Positions 35,212 to 43,734 of a DNA stretch of 64,000 nucleotides are shown here, one piece after another. Origin of the DNA: Scleromatobacter sp964418745 (GTDB lineage: Bacteria; Pseudomonadota; Gammaproteobacteria; Burkholderiales; Burkholderiaceae_C); the NCBI GenBank assembly GCA_964418745.1, contig CAYQMX010000013.1, positions 118,087 to 182,086 on the forward strand, given 5' to 3'. Below the pieces are notes generated by a model that saw only the letters and a list, made by a program, of their open reading frames with translations, was not told the origin of the DNA and did not search any database. Numbering within the stretch: the first letter of the stretch is position 1; every line of letters begins with the position of its first letter. Both the position numbers and the translations under genes were made by a program.

Positions 35212-37898
35212 AGCGCGTGCGTGACGAGCGCGAAGTCCGGATCCTCGTCGAAGCGCTTGACCTCGAAGCCCATCGAACGCATCAGCTTGAGCATCGGGCC
35301 GTTGCTGCGCAGCACCAGGCCGTCGATCTCGGCGAGGCCGCGCTCGCGCGCCGCGTCCATGATGCTGTCCATCAGGCGCCCGCCCAGGCCGCGGCCCTTC
35401 ATGTCCTCGGCCACCACCAGCGAAAACTCGCAGCTGTGCTGGTCGGGCGTGATCACGTAGCGCGACACGCCGACGATGCGCTCGACCTCCACCAGCTCGC
35501 CGTCGGCGCCCGGCACGCGCTCGCGGGCCACGGCCACCAGCGCCATCTCGCGGTCGTAGTCGATCAGCGTGAAGCGCGAGAGCATGGCCGCCGGCAGCTC
35601 GTTGAAGGACGACACGAAGCGGAAGTAGCGGCTCTCGGGCGACAGGCTGCGCACCAGGTCCTGCAGCATCTGCGCGTCGTCGGGCCGGATCGGCCGCACC
35701 TGGCAGGTGCCGCCGCCGCGCAGCGTCAGCGTCTGGTCGAAGCGCGACGGATAGGGCAGGATGGCCAGGTGGGCGAACTGGCCGGTCGCGCCGTGGTGGG
35801 ACGGCGGCGCGCCGTCGATGACGATGCGCGCGTCCACCGCGATGGCGCCGGACTCGTCGACGATGATCGGGTTGATGTCCATCTCGCGCAGTTGCGGCAG
35901 CGCGCACACCATTTCCGACACCCGCAGCAGCACCTGCTCCAGCGCCGCGATGTCCACCGCGCTGGCGCCGCGCCATTCGAGCAGGGTCTCGGCCACGCGG
36001 GCGCGCTCGATCAGGCGCCGGGCCAGGAACTGGTTGAGCGGCGGCAGCTCCATCGCGCGGTCGTCGATCAGCTCGATCATGATGCCGCCGGCGCCGAACA
36101 CGATGACCGGGCCGAACGGATCGTCGGTGACCACGCCCACCGAGATCTCGCGGCCGCGGCGGGCGCGCGCCATCTTCTGCACCGTCACGCCGTTGATGCG
36201 CGCCGTCGGGGCGACACGGGCCACGCGCTCCATCATGTCGGCGAAGGTCTCGCGCACGCTGGTGCCGCTCATCAGGTTGAGCGCCACGCCCTGCACGTCG
36301 GACTTGTGCGCGATGTCGGGCGAGTCGATCTTCAGCGCCACCGGGAAGCCCAGCTGCGTGGCGATCATCATCGCCTCGGTGGGCGAGCGCGCGAGGATGG
36401 TCTGCGTCACCGGCACGTGGAACGAGGACAGCAGCGTCTTCGACTCCATCTCGGTGAGCACCTTGCGACGCTCGGCCAGCACGCTCTCGATGAGCGCGTG
36501 CGCACCGTCGATGTCGGGCTTGGCCAGCGTGGACAGCGGCGGCGGCGTCTGCTGCAGCAGGCGCTGGTTCTGGTAGAAGGTGAAGATGTTGCCGAACGCG
36601 CCCACCGCGGCCTCGGGCGTGCGGAAGGTGGCGATGCCGGCGTCGTTGAGCGCCACGCGCGCCGGACCCACGGTGGCGTCGCCCATCCAGCACGACAGCA
36701 GCGGCTTGTAGGTGGTCGGCAGCATGGCCGCCACCGCCTTGGCCACGGCCACCGCGTCGGTACCGGCCTTGGGCGAATGGATCGCCAGGATGCCGTCGAT
36801 GTCAGTGTCGGCGGCCGCGACACGGATCGCCGCGGCGTAGTGCTCGGGCGTCGCGTCCTCGGAGATGTCGACCAGGTCGGAGACGGAGGCCACGTCCGGC
36901 AGCAGCGGCTTCAGGTCCGCGATGGACTTGGCCGACAGCCGGCCCAGCTTCAGCCCGATCTCGTTGACCCAGTCGGCGGCCAGCACGCCCGGCCCGCCGC
37001 CGTTGGTGACGATGGCCAGGCGCGGGCCGACCGGTCGGTAGCGCGAGGCCAGGCACTTGGCGGCCGAGAACAGCTCGACGAACGAGCGCACGCGCACCGC
37101 GCCGGCGCGCCGCAGCGCGGCGTCGAACACGTCGTCGCTGCCGACGATGGCCGCGCTGTGCGTCTGCGCCGCCTCGTTGCCGGCCAGCTTGCGGCCGGCC
37201 TTGAGCACCACCACCGGCTTGGCGATGGCCGCCGAGCGCAGCGCGCTCATGAAGCGGCGCGCGCTGCCGATGCCTTCCAGGTAGACGATGATGCTCTGCG
37301 TCTGGGCGTCGTTGGCCAGGAAGTCGAGCACCTGGGCGATGTCGACATCGGTGTGCGGCCCGACGGCGGCCACCAGCGAGAAGCCGACGCCGTTGGACGC
37401 TGCCCAGTCCAGCATGGACGCGGTGAGCGCGCCCGACTGGCAGACCACGCCCAGCGAGCCGGTTCGCGCCAGCGGCCCGGCCGCGCTCGCGTTCAGCCCC
37501 AGCTTGGGGCGCTGGAAGCCCAGGCTGTTGGGGCCCAGCAGCAGCACGCCCTCGCGGTGGGCGATCTTGCGCAGCTCGGCGGCCTGTTCGGCCGTCACGC
37601 CGGTCGAGATCACCAGCGCCGCGCGGCAAGTCATGCGCCCGGCGATCTCGAGCGCCGCGGGGATGTCCTTGGGCGGCAGCGCGATGATGGCCAGGTCGGC
37701 CCGCATCTGCGACAGCTCGGCCAGCGTGCCGGTGGTGCCGATCTCGAGGAAGCGGATGGTGCCGGCGAAGCGCTGCGCGCGGATCGCCTCGGTCAGCGCC
37801 CGGCCCTGGGCCGTCTGTTGTTGCGCGTCGCCGTCGCGGGCGGCGAAGACGACGATGGCCTCTGGCTCGAGCAGGGGTTGCAGATAGTGCTTGTCCAT
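35208..37898 (-). CDS. NDP-forming acyl-CoA synthetase fused to GNAT acetyltransferase (PatZ-like)
   Basis: An 896-aa, three-part protein. A CoA-binding/ligase region comes first (GPNSLGFQRPKLGLN, VVCQSGALTASM, AQTHSAAIVGSDDVF). An ATP-grasp region follows (PVALKIDSPDIAHKSDVQGV, ISVGVVTDDPFGPVIVFGAG). A C-terminal GNAT domain (CEFSLVVAEDMKGRGLGGRL, DGLVLRSNGPMLKLMRSMGF) completes it. This is the architecture of protein lysine acetyltransferases PatZ/Pka, which inactivate acetyl-CoA synthetase by acetylation. A histidine remains in AQTHSAAIVG, where the ligase family has its phospho-histidine. ATG 37898 gives MDKHYLQPLL; 37916 is possible. Confidence 0.88.
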   Translation of the reverse strand: MDKHYLQPLLEPEAIVVFAARDGDAQQQTAQGRALTEAIRAQRFAGTIRFLEIGTTGTLAELSQMRADLAIIALPPKDIPAALEIAGRMTCRAALVISTGVTAEQAAELRKIAHREGVLLLGPNSLGFQRPKLGLNASAAGPLARTGSLGVVCQSGALTASMLDWAASNGVGFSLVAAVGPHTDVDIAQVLDFLANDAQTQSIIVYLEGIGSARRFMSALRSAAIAKPVVVLKAGRKLAGNEAAQTHSAAIVGSDDVFDAALRRAGAVRVRSFVELFSAAKCLASRYRPVGPRLAIVTNGGGPGVLAADWVNEIGLKLGRLSAKSIADLKPLLPDVASVSDLVDISEDATPEHYAAAIRVAAADTDIDGILAIHSPKAGTDAVAVAKAVAAMLPTTYKPLLSCWMGDATVGPARVALNDAGIATFRTPEAAVGAFGNIFTFYQNQRLLQQTPPPLSTLAKPDIDGAHALIESVLAERRKVLTEMESKTLLSSFHVPVTQTILARSPTEAMMIATQLGFPVALKIDSPDIAHKSDVQGVALNLMSGTSVRETFADMMERVARVAPTARINGVTVQKMARARRGREISVGVVTDDPFGPVIVFGAGGIMIELIDDRAMELPPLNQFLARRLIERARVAETLLEWRGASAVDIAALEQVLLRVSEMVCALPQLREMDINPIIVDESGAIAVDARIVIDGAPPSHHGATGQFAHLAILPYPSRFDQTLTLRGGGTCQVRPIRPDDAQMLQDLVRSLSPESRYFRFVSSFNELPAAMLSRFTLIDYDREMALVAVARERVPGADGELVEVERIVGVSRYVITPDQHSCEFSLVVAEDMKGRGLGGRLMDSIMDAARERGLAEIDGLVLRSNGPMLKLMRSMGFEVKRFDEDPDFALVTHAL

Positions 37899-37973
37899 CC
37901 TGCTAGTCTGCGGCATATCCGCCGCGGCGGCCCGATCCAGGTCAAAGAGTCGTCGGATTCGGGGGCGCCGCGC

Positions 37974-38876
37974 TCATCCCTCCAGCGCGGGCCGCGCGGC
38001 CGGACGAGGCGCCGGCCGGCGGAACACGAGCGCGTTGCCCAGCATCACCAGGAGCAGCCCGGCCAGGGCCGGCGGCGTCCAGCGGTAGTCCTCCACCACC
38101 GAGGAGATCGCCAGCGCCACCAGCGGGAACAGCACCGTGCAGTAGGCGGCGCGCTCGGGCCCGAGCCGGCCCACCAGTTCCAGGTAGGCCGTGAAACCGA
38201 TGACCGAGCCGGGGATCGCCAGGTACAGCAGTGCCCCGACGTAAGGTGGCGACGGGTCGAAGGCCGGCGCCACGCCGGACGCGGCGCAACCGGCCACCAG
38301 GGCGACGGTGCCCACCGCCATGCCCCACGCGTTGGTGAGCACCGGCAGCTCGCCCAGCGCCTGCATGCGGGCGGACAGCAGGTTGCCGCACGAGAAGCAC
38401 AGCGTGCCGGCCAGCGCGAAGGCGAGCCCGCGCCAGGTCCCGGCCGAGGCGCCGTGGCGCGCCAGCTCGGGCCAGAACATCAGCAGCAGGCCGCCCAGGC
38501 CCGCCGCGCCGCCGGCGACGATGCCGGGCGTCAGCGCGCGCTTGAACACCAGGCGCGCGCCCAGCGCGTTCCACAGCGTCGCGGTGGAGAAGACGACCGC
38601 GACCAGGCCGCTCGCGATGCTGCGGCTGGCGTGGAGGAAGCAGATGAAGTTGACGCTGAACAGGCACAGGCCCTGCGCCGCCACCAGCCAGCGCACGTCG
38701 CGCCGCGGCAGGCGCAGGCGCCCGCGCGCGGCCAGCCAGGCGAACAGCACGGCGGCTGCCAGCGCGAAGCGCCAGGCGATGGACCACGGGATCGGCACGC
38801 TGCCGAGCTGCAGCTTGAGGGCGATCCAGGTGGTGCCCCAGATGAAGACGACGAGGGCGTAGAGGACGGCAGTCAT
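37974..38876 (-). CDS. EamA/DMT family transporter
   Basis: A 300-aa inner-membrane protein with about ten membrane helices in two EamA repeats. The first repeat begins MTAVLYALVVFIWGTTWIAL, and the second ends YRWTPPALAGLLLVMLGNAL. EamA proteins export small metabolites such as amino acids. It is divergent from an AraC-type regulator across 116 bases, so that regulator probably controls it. Confidence 0.88.
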   Translation of the reverse strand: MTAVLYALVVFIWGTTWIALKLQLGSVPIPWSIAWRFALAAAVLFAWLAARGRLRLPRRDVRWLVAAQGLCLFSVNFICFLHASRSIASGLVAVVFSTATLWNALGARLVFKRALTPGIVAGGAAGLGGLLLMFWPELARHGASAGTWRGLAFALAGTLCFSCGNLLSARMQALGELPVLTNAWGMAVGTVALVAGCAASGVAPAFDPSPPYVGALLYLAIPGSVIGFTAYLELVGRLGPERAAYCTVLFPLVALAISSVVEDYRWTPPALAGLLLVMLGNALVFRRPAPRPAARPALEG

Positions 38877-38992
38877 GGCAGCAAGTGTGCGCGGCGGGGC
38901 ACGGCCGCGATTGCACGTTCCTGCGTTTGCGTGCGGGCGGCGCCGGCGCGGTCCGCGCCCGCGCGCTAGAGTGGCGTTCCAGGTCCGCCGCC

Positions 38993-39886
38993 ATGTCCAC
39001 CGCACCGCCACCGCCCACCGACGTCTTCGACGTGCTGTCGCACTCGCGCGCCCGCCTGCACCGGCGCGCCGCGCTGGGCGACGGACTGGCCGTGGCGCAG
39101 TGGTCCAACAGCTTCGACGCGACACGCTACCTGCCGGCCCACCACACGCTGTCGCTGTACCTGCGCGGCGGGCACGGCACCTACCGCGAGGACGCGCCGG
39201 CGCGGCGCGGCGCGCCGGGCAAGCTGTGCCTGATGCCGGCCGGCCACGCGGTCAACTGGGTCGTCGGCACCGAGCAGACCTTCGTCCACCTGTACTTCGC
39301 GGCCGACCAGCTCGCGCCGCTGGCGCTGCGCCTGCTCGATCGCGAACCGCGCGAGGTGCGGTTGCCCGAGCTCACCTTCTGCGACGACCCCGCACTCGGC
39401 GCGGGCCTGGCGCGCCTGGCCGCCCTCGACTGGGACGATCCGGGCCAGCGCATCGCGGCCAACGAGCTGGGCCACGCGGCGCTGGCGCACGTGCTCGCGC
39501 GCCACGCGGGGCGGGCGCCGCGCGCCGGCCTGCGCGGCGGGCTCGCGCCCGCGCTGCGGCGCCGGCTCGTCGACTGGCTGGACGCGCGGCTCGCGCAGCC
39601 GGTGACGGTGGGCGAGATGGCCGCGTTCTGCGCACTGTCGGAGACGCACTTCGCGCACATGTTCCGCGCCTCGCTCGGCGCCGCTCCGCACGAATGGATC
39701 GTCGCCCGCCGCATCGAGCGCGCCGCGGCGCTGCTGCGCGCGCCCCGCGCGTCGTCGCTCGACGAGGTGGCGCGCGCCACCGGCCACGCGAGCGCGAGCC
39801 ACCTGGTGCGCCGCTTCAAGGCGGTCTGGGGCATGACGCCGGGCCAGTACCGCGCGGCCGCGGGCCGCGGCCGCGTCAGGCCCTGA
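38993..39886 (+). CDS. AraC family transcriptional regulator
   Basis: A 297-aa regulator. The N-terminal cupin-like sensing domain (YLPAHHTLSLYLRGGHGTYR, LCLMPAGHAVNWV) is followed by two helix-turn-helix motifs: PVTVGEMAAFCALSETHFAH and SLDEVARATGHASASHLVRR, ending FKAVWGMTPGQYRAA. It is probably an activator of the divergent EamA exporter gene. ATG 38993 gives a compact N-terminus; the frame is open upstream to 38885. Its last 11 bases overlap the end of the convergent YgjV gene. Confidence 0.9.
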   Translation: MSTAPPPPTDVFDVLSHSRARLHRRAALGDGLAVAQWSNSFDATRYLPAHHTLSLYLRGGHGTYREDAPARRGAPGKLCLMPAGHAVNWVVGTEQTFVHLYFAADQLAPLALRLLDREPREVRLPELTFCDDPALGAGLARLAALDWDDPGQRIAANELGHAALAHVLARHAGRAPRAGLRGGLAPALRRRLVDWLDARLAQPVTVGEMAAFCALSETHFAHMFRASLGAAPHEWIVARRIERAAALLRAPRASSLDEVARATGHASASHLVRRFKAVWGMTPGQYRAAAGRGRVRP

Positions 39887-40388
39887 CCGGCCGTGCCACC
39901 CGGCACGCGCCCCACAGCGACGCCGCGGCGCTGATCAGGTTGGCGGCCATCTGCTCCCACGAGCCGTAGCGCCAGGCGTTGAACATCCACAGCGCCGAGA
40001 CGGCCAGCATCACCCAGCGCAAGGACCGCCCGGTGAGGTGGAACACCGCGTAGGTGGACATCAACGAGGCGCCGACGATCAGCAGCGAGGCCCAGCCGCC
40101 CCAGGTCGCCACGCCCACGGCCAGCGTCAGCGCGGCGAACACGGCGAAGCCGATCGCGCGCGGGCCGCGCGCGCCGAGGGTGACGGCCGAGGTCGCGGTG
40201 CGGCTGGCGCCGAGCACGCTCAGCGCGGCGGCGCCGTGGGCGCCCATCAGGAAGTTGTTCAGCGCCCAGGCCATGCCGGCGATGCCCGATCGCAGGCGCA
40301 ACGTGCGCTCGCAGGTGCACGCGAGGGCGATGACGTTGAGGGCCAGGGCGCCGAGGCCCGTGGCATGGATGAGCAGCGCGTTCGACAT
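39876..40388 (-). CDS. YgjV family inner-membrane protein
   Basis: A 170-aa protein with five or six hydrophobic helices. WALNNFLMGAHGAAALSVLG and SRTATS resemble the conserved core of the YgjV family, inner-membrane proteins without known function. It converges on and overlaps the araC-type gene by 11 bases. Confidence 0.7.
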   Translation of the reverse strand: MSNALLIHATGLGALALNVIALACTCERTLRLRSGIAGMAWALNNFLMGAHGAAALSVLGASRTATSAVTLGARGPRAIGFAVFAALTLAVGVATWGGWASLLIVGASLMSTYAVFHLTGRSLRWVMLAVSALWMFNAWRYGSWEQMAANLISAAASLWGACRVARPVRA

Positions 40389-40561
40389 GGCGACTGGCGT
40401 CGCCGGGGTGCCGGCGACGCCCCGTCGGGAAAGTGGCGGGGAGTGCCTTGAAGTCTAGGAACCCCGCGCGGTCCTGAAGGCCGGATCAGCGGCACGCCAG
40501 GGCCGCATACCGCATCTGCTTACAAGCCTGCCCGACCGTGGCGGACGCGTTCACGGGCTTC

Positions 40562-41215
40562 TCAGTGCAGCCGGTAGGCGAGCACGTGGCGGCCCTTGCC
40601 GACCTTCGAATCCAGGCCCACCCAGTCGCCCTGTTCCGAGATCCAGACGTCGATCGGCGACTCGCCGCCGCTGATGCGCCAGGCCGTGGCGGCGACGTCC
40701 CTGCCGCCCACCGCCACGACGCCGGCGCGCAGGCGCTCCACCTTCACGACGTCGACCTGGCCCGTCTGCGGATTGAGCAGCCGCTTCTGCTCGCGCAGCG
40801 CGGGGTTCCAGTAGGCGTAGGTCATCAGGCAGCCGGGCTCGGACTTGCGCCCGGTGGCCGTGACGATCTCGTTGGCGTCGCCGGCCTTGTCCAGCCGCAC
40901 GCTGGCCGGCTTGCCGTCGTCGTCGGTGCTCGACACCAGCCCGGCCAGGCACTCGCCGACCCAGCGCTCCTCGGCATGGTGGTGGTAGCGGAACGCGGTG
41001 AAGCCGTGGATCTTCACGGCGAAGTCGGCCTCGCTGGTCACCTTGCGCCGCGGACCGTCGGCGGCCACGGTGAAGCGGTGTTCGCCGATCGGCTTGCCGT
41101 CGAGGAAGGCCGTGAACGCGTAGAGGCGGGTGGACGGCCGGTCGACGTCGTCGCCGGCGTGCGTGCTCGCCGCCAGGGCGGCGCACGCCAGCGCGGCGAT
41201 GCGCGACGGCCTCAT
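40562..41215 (-). CDS. DUF6134-like exported protein
   Basis: A 217-aa protein with a signal peptide (RIAALACAALAASTHA). The body LYAFTAFLDGKPIGEHRFTV, GFTAFRYHHHAEERW and CLMTYAYWNPALREQKRLLN resembles the DUF6134/DUF3108-like family. It is the last gene of a four-gene operon with DUF1295, DUF2878 and a cyclopropane-synthase-like methyltransferase. Its start overlaps the DUF1295 stop by ATGA. A role in envelope lipid modification is inferred only from the neighbours. Confidence 0.7.
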   Translation of the reverse strand: MRPSRIAALACAALAASTHAGDDVDRPSTRLYAFTAFLDGKPIGEHRFTVAADGPRRKVTSEADFAVKIHGFTAFRYHHHAEERWVGECLAGLVSSTDDDGKPASVRLDKAGDANEIVTATGRKSEPGCLMTYAYWNPALREQKRLLNPQTGQVDVVKVERLRAGVVAVGGRDVAATAWRISGGESPIDVWISEQGDWVGLDSKVGKGRHVLAYRLH

Positions 41216-42021
41216 GCGGCGTTCCCCTTGCGGCGCGGCGGGCCCGGCACGAACGCGTTGGTGCGCGCGATGTAGTCGCGGTAGGCCGGACGGCGCTCGC
41301 CGATGTCCTTCTCCAGCAGCGCGACGCCCGAGACCTTCAGCAGCAGCGTGGTCATCAGCAGCGGCGAGACCACCGTCCAGATCGCGCCGGCGCCGCCGGC
41401 GGCCAGCGCGACCAGCCACAGGCCCCACCAGACGCAGGTCTCGCCGAAGTAGTTCGGGTGCCGGGTGTAGCGCCACAGGCCGCGATCCATCACCCGGCCC
41501 TGGTTGGCGGGATCGGCCTTGAACGCCGCCATCTGCGCGTCGCCGATCGCCTCGAACAGGAAGCCGGCCAGCGCGAGGGCGATGCCGGCGACGTCGAGCA
41601 CGCCGAACGCGCCGTTGCCCGCCAGCGCCGCCAGCGTCGGCGCCGAGACGATCCAGGCCAGCACCATCTGCAGCGCGAAGATCAGGTACAGGCTGCGCAA
41701 CCCGAAGTTCGGCTGGTTGCGCGCGCGGATCTCCTGGTAGCGCCGGTCCTCGCCGTGGCCCCAGTTGCGCCAGGTGATGTAGGCCGACAGCCGCACGCCC
41801 CAGGCCAGCACCAGCGCCAGCACGGCGAACGCGCGCGCGCCGTTGCCGGGCGCCAGCGCCGCGTAGACGAGGGTGGGCGCGGCGATCATCAGCGACCACA
41901 TGCGGTCGACCAGGCTGGCGTCGCGCTGCACGAGGCTGGCGATCCAGGTGAGCAGCGCCAGCACGGTGATCGGCACGAGGCCGGCCAGCGCGATGTGCGC
42001 CAGCGTGGGGAAATCAGCCAT
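41212..42021 (-). CDS. DUF1295 (steroid 5-alpha-reductase-like) membrane protein
   Basis: A 269-aa polytopic membrane protein. The C-terminal motif LWRYTRHPNYFGETCVWWGL and the ending ALLEKDIGERRPAYRDYIART are diagnostic for DUF1295 and related isoprenylcysteine methyltransferase/steroid reductase enzymes. The likely function is reduction or modification of a lipid. Its start lies 8 bases inside the DUF2878 end, and its stop overlaps the DUF6134-like gene. Confidence 0.9.
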   Translation of the reverse strand: MADFPTLAHIALAGLVPITVLALLTWIASLVQRDASLVDRMWSLMIAAPTLVYAALAPGNGARAFAVLALVLAWGVRLSAYITWRNWGHGEDRRYQEIRARNQPNFGLRSLYLIFALQMVLAWIVSAPTLAALAGNGAFGVLDVAGIALALAGFLFEAIGDAQMAAFKADPANQGRVMDRGLWRYTRHPNYFGETCVWWGLWLVALAAGGAGAIWTVVSPLLMTTLLLKVSGVALLEKDIGERRPAYRDYIARTNAFVPGPPRRKGNAA

Positions 42022-42616
42022 TCGGGTTCCTGGAGTCGGGGCGGACGGCGACGCCGTCGAAGCGGTCGGACAATGCCATCGCGAGCGGCATCAGCAGCGC
42101 CCACATGACGGCCAGCGTGGCGAGGGCGGCCGGCTCGTCGACGAAGCGCGCGCCGCCCAGGCGCACGCCGCCGAGGAACGACAGCGGCCCGAAGATCGCC
42201 CCCAGCACCCCAGCGACGAGGGGCTTGCGCTTGAGCCAGCGCAGCGTGACGTTGAGCGCGATCGCGAACTCGCACCACAGCGCCACCATCCAGTAGGGCG
42301 CCAGCCAGGCCACCGGCTGGCCGGCGGGGTAGGCGACGTTGCCCTGGGCGACCACGGCCGACTCGGCGACCAGGCCGATCGCGCCCATGCAGGCCACCAG
42401 CACCAGTTCGGTGGCCGGGCGTGCCGAGATCGCCACATGCCAGGCGATCGTGGCCAGCACCGCCGCCGTGCCCCACAACGGCTGGCCGTGCGCCACGCCC
42501 AGAATGCAGGCGAACCAGGCCGCCTCGAACAGCGCGAAGTTGGCCAGTTGGCGGGCGCGTGAAGGCGCGCCCGGATCGTTCGCAGGCGCGGCCGCGGCGG
42601 CGCGCGAGGCCGTCAT
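42014..42616 (-). CDS. DUF2878 membrane protein
   Basis: A 200-aa protein with five or six membrane helices. NFALFEAAWFACILGVAHG, LAPYWMVALWCEFAIALN and GVLGAIFGPLSFLGGVRLG fit DUF2878. It has no known biochemical role but is regularly encoded with cfa-like and DUF1295 genes. Its start overlaps the methyltransferase stop by ATGA. Confidence 0.85.
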   Translation of the reverse strand: MTASRAAAAAPANDPGAPSRARQLANFALFEAAWFACILGVAHGQPLWGTAAVLATIAWHVAISARPATELVLVACMGAIGLVAESAVVAQGNVAYPAGQPVAWLAPYWMVALWCEFAIALNVTLRWLKRKPLVAGVLGAIFGPLSFLGGVRLGGARFVDEPAALATLAVMWALLMPLAMALSDRFDGVAVRPDSRNPNG

Positions 42617-43659
42617 GCGCGCCTGTCGAACAGGTAGTGGCTGACCCACCACTGCTGGCCGCCGTCGTGGCCGAACAGCTCGGCCACCGACATGAAGAAC
42701 AGGCGCCAGCGCTGCCGCCACAGCTCGGCGGCCTGGCCGTAGGTGGCGGCCATCGTCGGTGCCAGCGCCTCGCGCGCGTCGTCCATGTTGCGCAGCCAGG
42801 CCTCGGCGGTCTTCTGGTAGTGGGTGCCGTCCCAGCGCCAGCGCTCGCGCAGGCGCAGGTCGTCCTGGAAGGTCGGCGCCAGGTCGTCGGCGGGCATCAT
42901 GCCGCCGGAGAAGAAGTGGCGGCTCATCCAGTCGCTGGCGTCGCGCTCGACGAACGCGTACGGCGCGCCGCGGTGGGCGAACACGTGCATGAAGAAGCGC
43001 CCGCCCGGCTTGAGCCAGCCGGCCACGCGGGCGAACGCCCGCGGCCAGTTGCGCAGGTGCTCGAACATCTCCACCGAGACCACGCGGTCGAAGCGGCCGG
43101 CCTCGATGTCGAACTCGTTGATGTCGCACGTGGTCACGCGCAGGTTGGCAAGCCCGCGGGCGCGCGCCTCGTCCTCGATGTGGCGGCGCTGCGAATGCGA
43201 GTTCGACACCGCCGTGATGCGACTGCCCGGGTAGTGCGCGGCCATCCACAGGCTCAGCGAGCCCCAGCCGCAGCCCAGTTCCAGCACCTCCTGGCCGTCG
43301 GCCAGGCCAGCGCGCTCGCAGGTGATGCGCAGCGCGGCGGCCTCGGCCTGCGCCAGGTCCTGCACGCCCTCGCCCCACCAGCAGCCGCTGTACTTGCGGT
43401 GCGGGCCCAGCACCCGGGCGAAGAACTCGGCCGGCACCTCGTAGTGCTGCTCGTTGGCCTTCTCCGGCAGCAGGGCGATCGGCGAGTCGCGCATCGCCGC
43501 GACGAACGCCTGGGCGATGGCCGCGGTGGCCTCGGCGTCGTCGACGCGCATCTCCGCCAGCCGCTCCTTGAGCAGGCGCCGGATGCCCAGGCGAACGACG
43601 CGGTCCGGCACCAGGCCTTGTTCGACCCAGCCGACGGCGTGGGCGGTGGAGTTGGGCAT
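42613..43659 (-). CDS. Cyclopropane-fatty-acyl-phospholipid synthase-like methyltransferase
   Basis: A 348-aa SAM-dependent methyltransferase. The family signature QHYEVPAEFFARVLGPHRKY lies at 71-90, and the SAM loop VLELGCGWGSLSLWMA at 125-140. SVEMFEHLRNW and a C-terminal WRLFFMSVAELFGH complete the pattern. It is shorter at the N-terminus than E. coli Cfa and belongs to the branch encoded with DUF2878/DUF1295 that methylates unsaturated membrane lipids. GAGGAG lies about 7 bases before the ATG. An ECF-type promoter candidate lies at 43690-43718. Confidence 0.88.
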   Translation of the reverse strand: MPNSTAHAVGWVEQGLVPDRVVRLGIRRLLKERLAEMRVDDAEATAAIAQAFVAAMRDSPIALLPEKANEQHYEVPAEFFARVLGPHRKYSGCWWGEGVQDLAQAEAAALRITCERAGLADGQEVLELGCGWGSLSLWMAAHYPGSRITAVSNSHSQRRHIEDEARARGLANLRVTTCDINEFDIEAGRFDRVVSVEMFEHLRNWPRAFARVAGWLKPGGRFFMHVFAHRGAPYAFVERDASDWMSRHFFSGGMMPADDLAPTFQDDLRLRERWRWDGTHYQKTAEAWLRNMDDAREALAPTMAATYGQAAELWRQRWRLFFMSVAELFGHDGGQQWWVSHYLFDRRA

Positions 43660-43689
43660 CGCAGGCTCCTCGGATTGATCTACTCCGGG

Positions 43690-43718
43690 GTTACGAATGG
43701 AGCGGCCGATCGGATTCA
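43690..43718 (-). promoter_or_regulatory. ECF sigma factor-type promoter candidate for the methyltransferase operon
   Basis: Read on the minus strand: TGAATCC (43718-43712), a 16-base spacer, then CGTAAC (43695-43690), 30 bases before the methyltransferase start codon. The -10 CGTAA and spacing suit group-IV sigma factors of the RpoE/ChrR type, whose consensus I recall as TGATCC...CGTAA; the -35 here has one extra base. No sigma or anti-sigma gene lies in the window. Confidence 0.4.
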
Positions 43719-43734
43719 GCGCCGCCGCCATCGT

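Noticed and set aside
34716..38969. A 1400-codon plus-strand open frame opposite the acyl-CoA synthetase and EamA genes
   Set aside because: The product is His/Arg/Gln-rich without any family feature, while the minus strand codes for clear conserved enzymes over the whole span.
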